Assembly (NCBI GenBank): GCA_025936205.1
Contig: JAICTU010000204.1
Span: forward strand, 1 to 15,080
DNA: 15,080 nt
Reading direction: 5' to 3'
Source: Polyangiaceae bacterium
GTDB taxonomy: Bacteria > Myxococcota > Polyangia > Polyangiales > Polyangiaceae
Positions 13,174 to 15,080 of this stretch are shown piece by piece. A model generated the notes under the pieces. It ran no database searches. It was not told where the DNA came from and was given only the letters and a program-made list of their open reading frames with translations. Each line of letters begins with the position of its first letter. Position 1 is the stretch's first letter. Made by a program: the position numbers and the translations under genes.

Positions 13174-13920
13174 GTGTCCCCCTTGCTGATCATTGCCAAG
13201 CGCGAGTTCCGTTCCTATTTCGACTCGCCGCTGGCGTACGTGGTGATCTGCCTCAGCTATTTCGGGCTGGGGTTGATGTTTTTCAACGTCGGCGCCAGCT
13301 TCTGGAAGGTCGACAAAGCGAGCCTCACGGACCTGTTCGTGTACGTGGGGCCCGGTCTGAGCGGCCTGGTGGTGCCGGTGGTCACGATGGCGCTCGTCGC
13401 TGAAGAGCGGCGCAGCGGCACGCTGGAGATGCTGATCACGCTGCCCGTCAAGGACAGCGACGTGGTGCTCGGCAAGTACCTGGGCGCGCTCGGGCTGGTG
13501 CTGTCGCTGCTGCTGGCGATGCTGCTCTACCCGATCACGATGTTCTCGTGGCCCTGGCACCTGGGCAGCCTCGACTGGGGTCCGGTGCGCAGCGCGCTGC
13601 TCGGCCTGGGCCTGTTCAGCGCCGCCTCGGTGGCCATCGGTCTCCTGATCAGCTCCATCACCCGCAGCCAGGCGGTGGCGTTCTTCGTCACCTTCTTCGT
13701 GCTGGTGATGCTCTGGATGATGGGCGAGCTCACCGACTACGTGGGGCAGGAGATCAGCCGTCCTCTCGCCGACCTGATGTCCTACGTCAGCTTCAACACG
13801 CGGCTCCAGGGCTTCATCCGCGGCCTGGTCGATACCCGCGACATCGTTTACTTCGTCAGCGTCGCTGCGCTGGCGCTGGTTTTTGCCTTTCGCGCGCTCG
13901 AGCGCAGGAAGTGGGCGTAA
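13174..13920 (+). CDS. ABC-2-type permease subunit (GldF-like)
   Basis: The membrane subunit paired with the ATPase, 248 residues. Six hydrophobic helices are readable: LAYVVICLSYFGLGLMFF, VYVGPGLSGLVVPVVTMALV, LGALGLVLSLLLAMLLYPI, ALLGLGLFSAASVAIGLLI, AVAFFVTFFVLVMLWMM and IVYFVSVAALALVFAF. The cytoplasmic coupling segment EERRSGTLEMLITLPVKDSDVVLGKY between helices 2 and 3 is the hallmark of ABC-2 permeases of the GldF/NosY kind. Two adjacent GTG codons (13171 and 13174) are possible; AAGGAG at 13161-13166 lies seven bases from the second, which I prefer, while the first would overlap the ATPase stop by one base. Followed after six bases by the Gldg-family gene. Together with the ATPase it exports or acts on an unknown substrate. 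Confidence 0.94.
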   Translation: MSPLLIIAKREFRSYFDSPLAYVVICLSYFGLGLMFFNVGASFWKVDKASLTDLFVYVGPGLSGLVVPVVTMALVAEERRSGTLEMLITLPVKDSDVVLGKYLGALGLVLSLLLAMLLYPITMFSWPWHLGSLDWGPVRSALLGLGLFSAASVAIGLLISSITRSQAVAFFVTFFVLVMLWMMGELTDYVGQEISRPLADLMSYVSFNTRLQGFIRGLVDTRDIVYFVSVAALALVFAFRALERRKWA

Positions 13921-13926
13921 CCCGCC

Positions 13927-15080
13927 ATGGCAACCAAAGAACATCGCCGCAAGGCGGCCGCGCAGACCGGGCTGTACCTGGTCGTGGTCAGCGGCATCGT
14001 GATCTTCATCAACCTGCTGAGCGCTGGGGCCTACACGCGCATCGATACCACCAAGAACGAGCGCTACACGCTGTCCAAGGGCAGCGGCTCGCTGGTGCAG
14101 AGCCTGAAGGGTCCGCTCACCGTCGATGCCTACGTGAACACGAAGCTGCCCAAGCTGAAGGTGTTCGTGCAAGAGCTGACCGATCTGCTCAAGAGCTACG
14201 AGGGCGCGGGTGGCGGTAAGTTCAAGTACACGCTGATCGAGCCGGAGACGGACGAGCTGCGCAAGCAGGCGGAAGAAGCCGGTCTGCAGCCGATGGCCAT
14301 GGGCGATCCGGGCGAGGGCGGTGGCGATCAGATCGCGATCGCGCAGGGCTACCTCGGCCTGGTCTTCAAGTACGGCAGCGAGAAGGAGACCATCCCGCAG
14401 CTGAGCCCGCAGAACAGCACCGGGCTCGAGTTCTGGATCTCGAACAAGATCCGCGAGCTGCGCGACAAGGCGGACAACATCAAGCACCGCGTGGGCGTGG
14501 TCGTGGAGAAGGACGAGCTGAAGCTCACCGACACCAACCTGTTGCCCCGCCAGGGCGGCGGCGGTGGTGGCCCCAGCTTCAAGAGCGTGCTGTCCCAGGC
14601 GTTCCCGTTCTACGAGCTGGTCGACGTCAACCTCGCCGACGGTAACACCGAGATCGACAAGGGGCTCGACGGGCTGATCATCACGCAGCCGGGCAAGGCG
14701 TACTCGGAGAAGGAGCTGCGCCGCATCGACCAGTTCCTGATGCTGGGCAACAAGGCCCTGGCCGTGTTCGCGTCGGCAGTCTCGCTGAAGCCGAACGACG
14801 CCACCATGAACGCCACGCTGGACCTGCACGGTCTCGACAAGCTGCTGGCGGGCTACGGCATCACGATGAAGAAGGACGCCGTGTTCGACTACGGCGCCCA
14901 GTTCCGCGTGCCGGCCATGACCGCGGGCGGTCCGGTCTGGATCCGCCATCCCGGCATCGTGCACGTGGTCGCGGACGAGCGCTTCGATGACGACAAGAAG
15001 CTGCTCGACACCTCGTTCCCCTCGTTCTTCCGCATCGAGGAGATGGCGTTCCCGTTCCCCTCGACGCTGGAGATCTCGAA
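13927..15080 (+). CDS. Gldg family ABC auxiliary protein (3' end cut by window)
   Basis: The first 384 residues of a GldG-like protein; the gene runs off the right edge, and the family usually has a C-terminal helix near residue 550-650. The N-terminus is basic (MATKEHRRKAAAQ), followed by one membrane helix (TGLYLVVVSGIVIFINLLSAGAY, about 14-36), then the typical opening RIDTTKNERYTLSKGSGSLVQSL and a large extracytoplasmic domain (DUF7088-type, then an ABC auxiliary domain) with GLIITQPGKAYSEKELRRIDQFLMLGNKALAVF. A run of six glycines (near residue 208) marks a flexible loop. The start ATG at 13927 is six bases after the permease stop, with no good ribosome site, so it probably relies on coupling. 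In many genomes a DUF4340 protein follows. GldG with GldA/GldF is named for Bacteroidetes gliding, but homologues occur widely without that role. Confidence 0.9.
   Translation, partial: MATKEHRRKAAAQTGLYLVVVSGIVIFINLLSAGAYTRIDTTKNERYTLSKGSGSLVQSLKGPLTVDAYVNTKLPKLKVFVQELTDLLKSYEGAGGGKFKYTLIEPETDELRKQAEEAGLQPMAMGDPGEGGGDQIAIAQGYLGLVFKYGSEKETIPQLSPQNSTGLEFWISNKIRELRDKADNIKHRVGVVVEKDELKLTDTNLLPRQGGGGGGPSFKSVLSQAFPFYELVDVNLADGNTEIDKGLDGLIITQPGKAYSEKELRRIDQFLMLGNKALAVFASAVSLKPNDATMNATLDLHGLDKLLAGYGITMKKDAVFDYGAQFRVPAMTAGGPVWIRHPGIVHVVADERFDDDKKLLDTSFPSFFRIEEMAFPFPSTLEIS

Noticed and set aside
12826..14964. 712-residue open frame on the minus strand across the ABC and Gldg genes
   Set aside because: Its translation is low-complexity (rich in His, Arg, Gln, Ala), without domains, and it lies antisense to three well-supported genes. 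Long antisense frames are expected at this GC content.

Overview
The window is very GC-rich with dense, short-spaced genes. The gene content fits a myxobacterium-like member of the Myxococcota, perhaps Polyangiales: E. coli-type glk, bioA and msrA, several orphan secreted or lipidated envelope proteins, stray type III export genes, and a three-gene ABC/Gldg cluster. The lineage is an inference from gene content and codon use; no rRNA or other marker is present. I count 16 protein-coding genes, two of them cut by the window edges. I see no tRNA, rRNA, CRISPR array, insertion sequence or integrase.

Layout. Positions 1-502 (minus) hold the N-terminal part of an inositol-monophosphatase-family enzyme. 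Positions 587-3358 (plus) hold a glycine-zipper membrane or envelope protein, a putative lipoprotein and, overlapping it by four bases, a glucokinase. Positions 3427-5520 (minus) hold bioA followed by a DUF4336-like protein. msrA (5543-6166, plus) is divergent from bioA. After it comes a cluster of hairpins, then a two-gene outer-envelope unit (signal-peptide barrel-like protein plus lipoprotein, 6357-7402). A convergent hairpin separates these from a minus-strand block, 10371-7457: a PhoU-like DUF47 protein, a PiT phosphate transporter, and a lipoprotein of the dienelactone hydrolase family. A VOC-fold protein (10876-10469) lies upstream of that block and is closed by a clear intrinsic terminator. 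From 10943 everything is on the plus strand: a FliO-like protein and a SctR/FliP export-gate protein (a pair with no other type III genes in view), then a near-consensus sigma70 promoter, then an ABC ATPase, its permease and the start of a Gldg-family auxiliary protein that runs off the end.

How the genes work together. The clearest functional units are DUF47-PiT (low-affinity phosphate uptake with its PhoU-like partner), the ABC ATPase/permease/Gldg transporter, and the FliO-SctR pair. The bioA-msrA, IMPase-orphan and VOC-fliO gaps are divergent. Several genes have a TATA-like -10 element 14-17 bases before the start codon and no Shine-Dalgarno sequence, which suggests leaderless or nearly leaderless transcripts. 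The most unusual points are the orphan FliO-SctR pair, the recurring leaderless-type promoter, the overlapping hairpins after msrA, and a terminator built from two direct copies of a self-complementary octamer.
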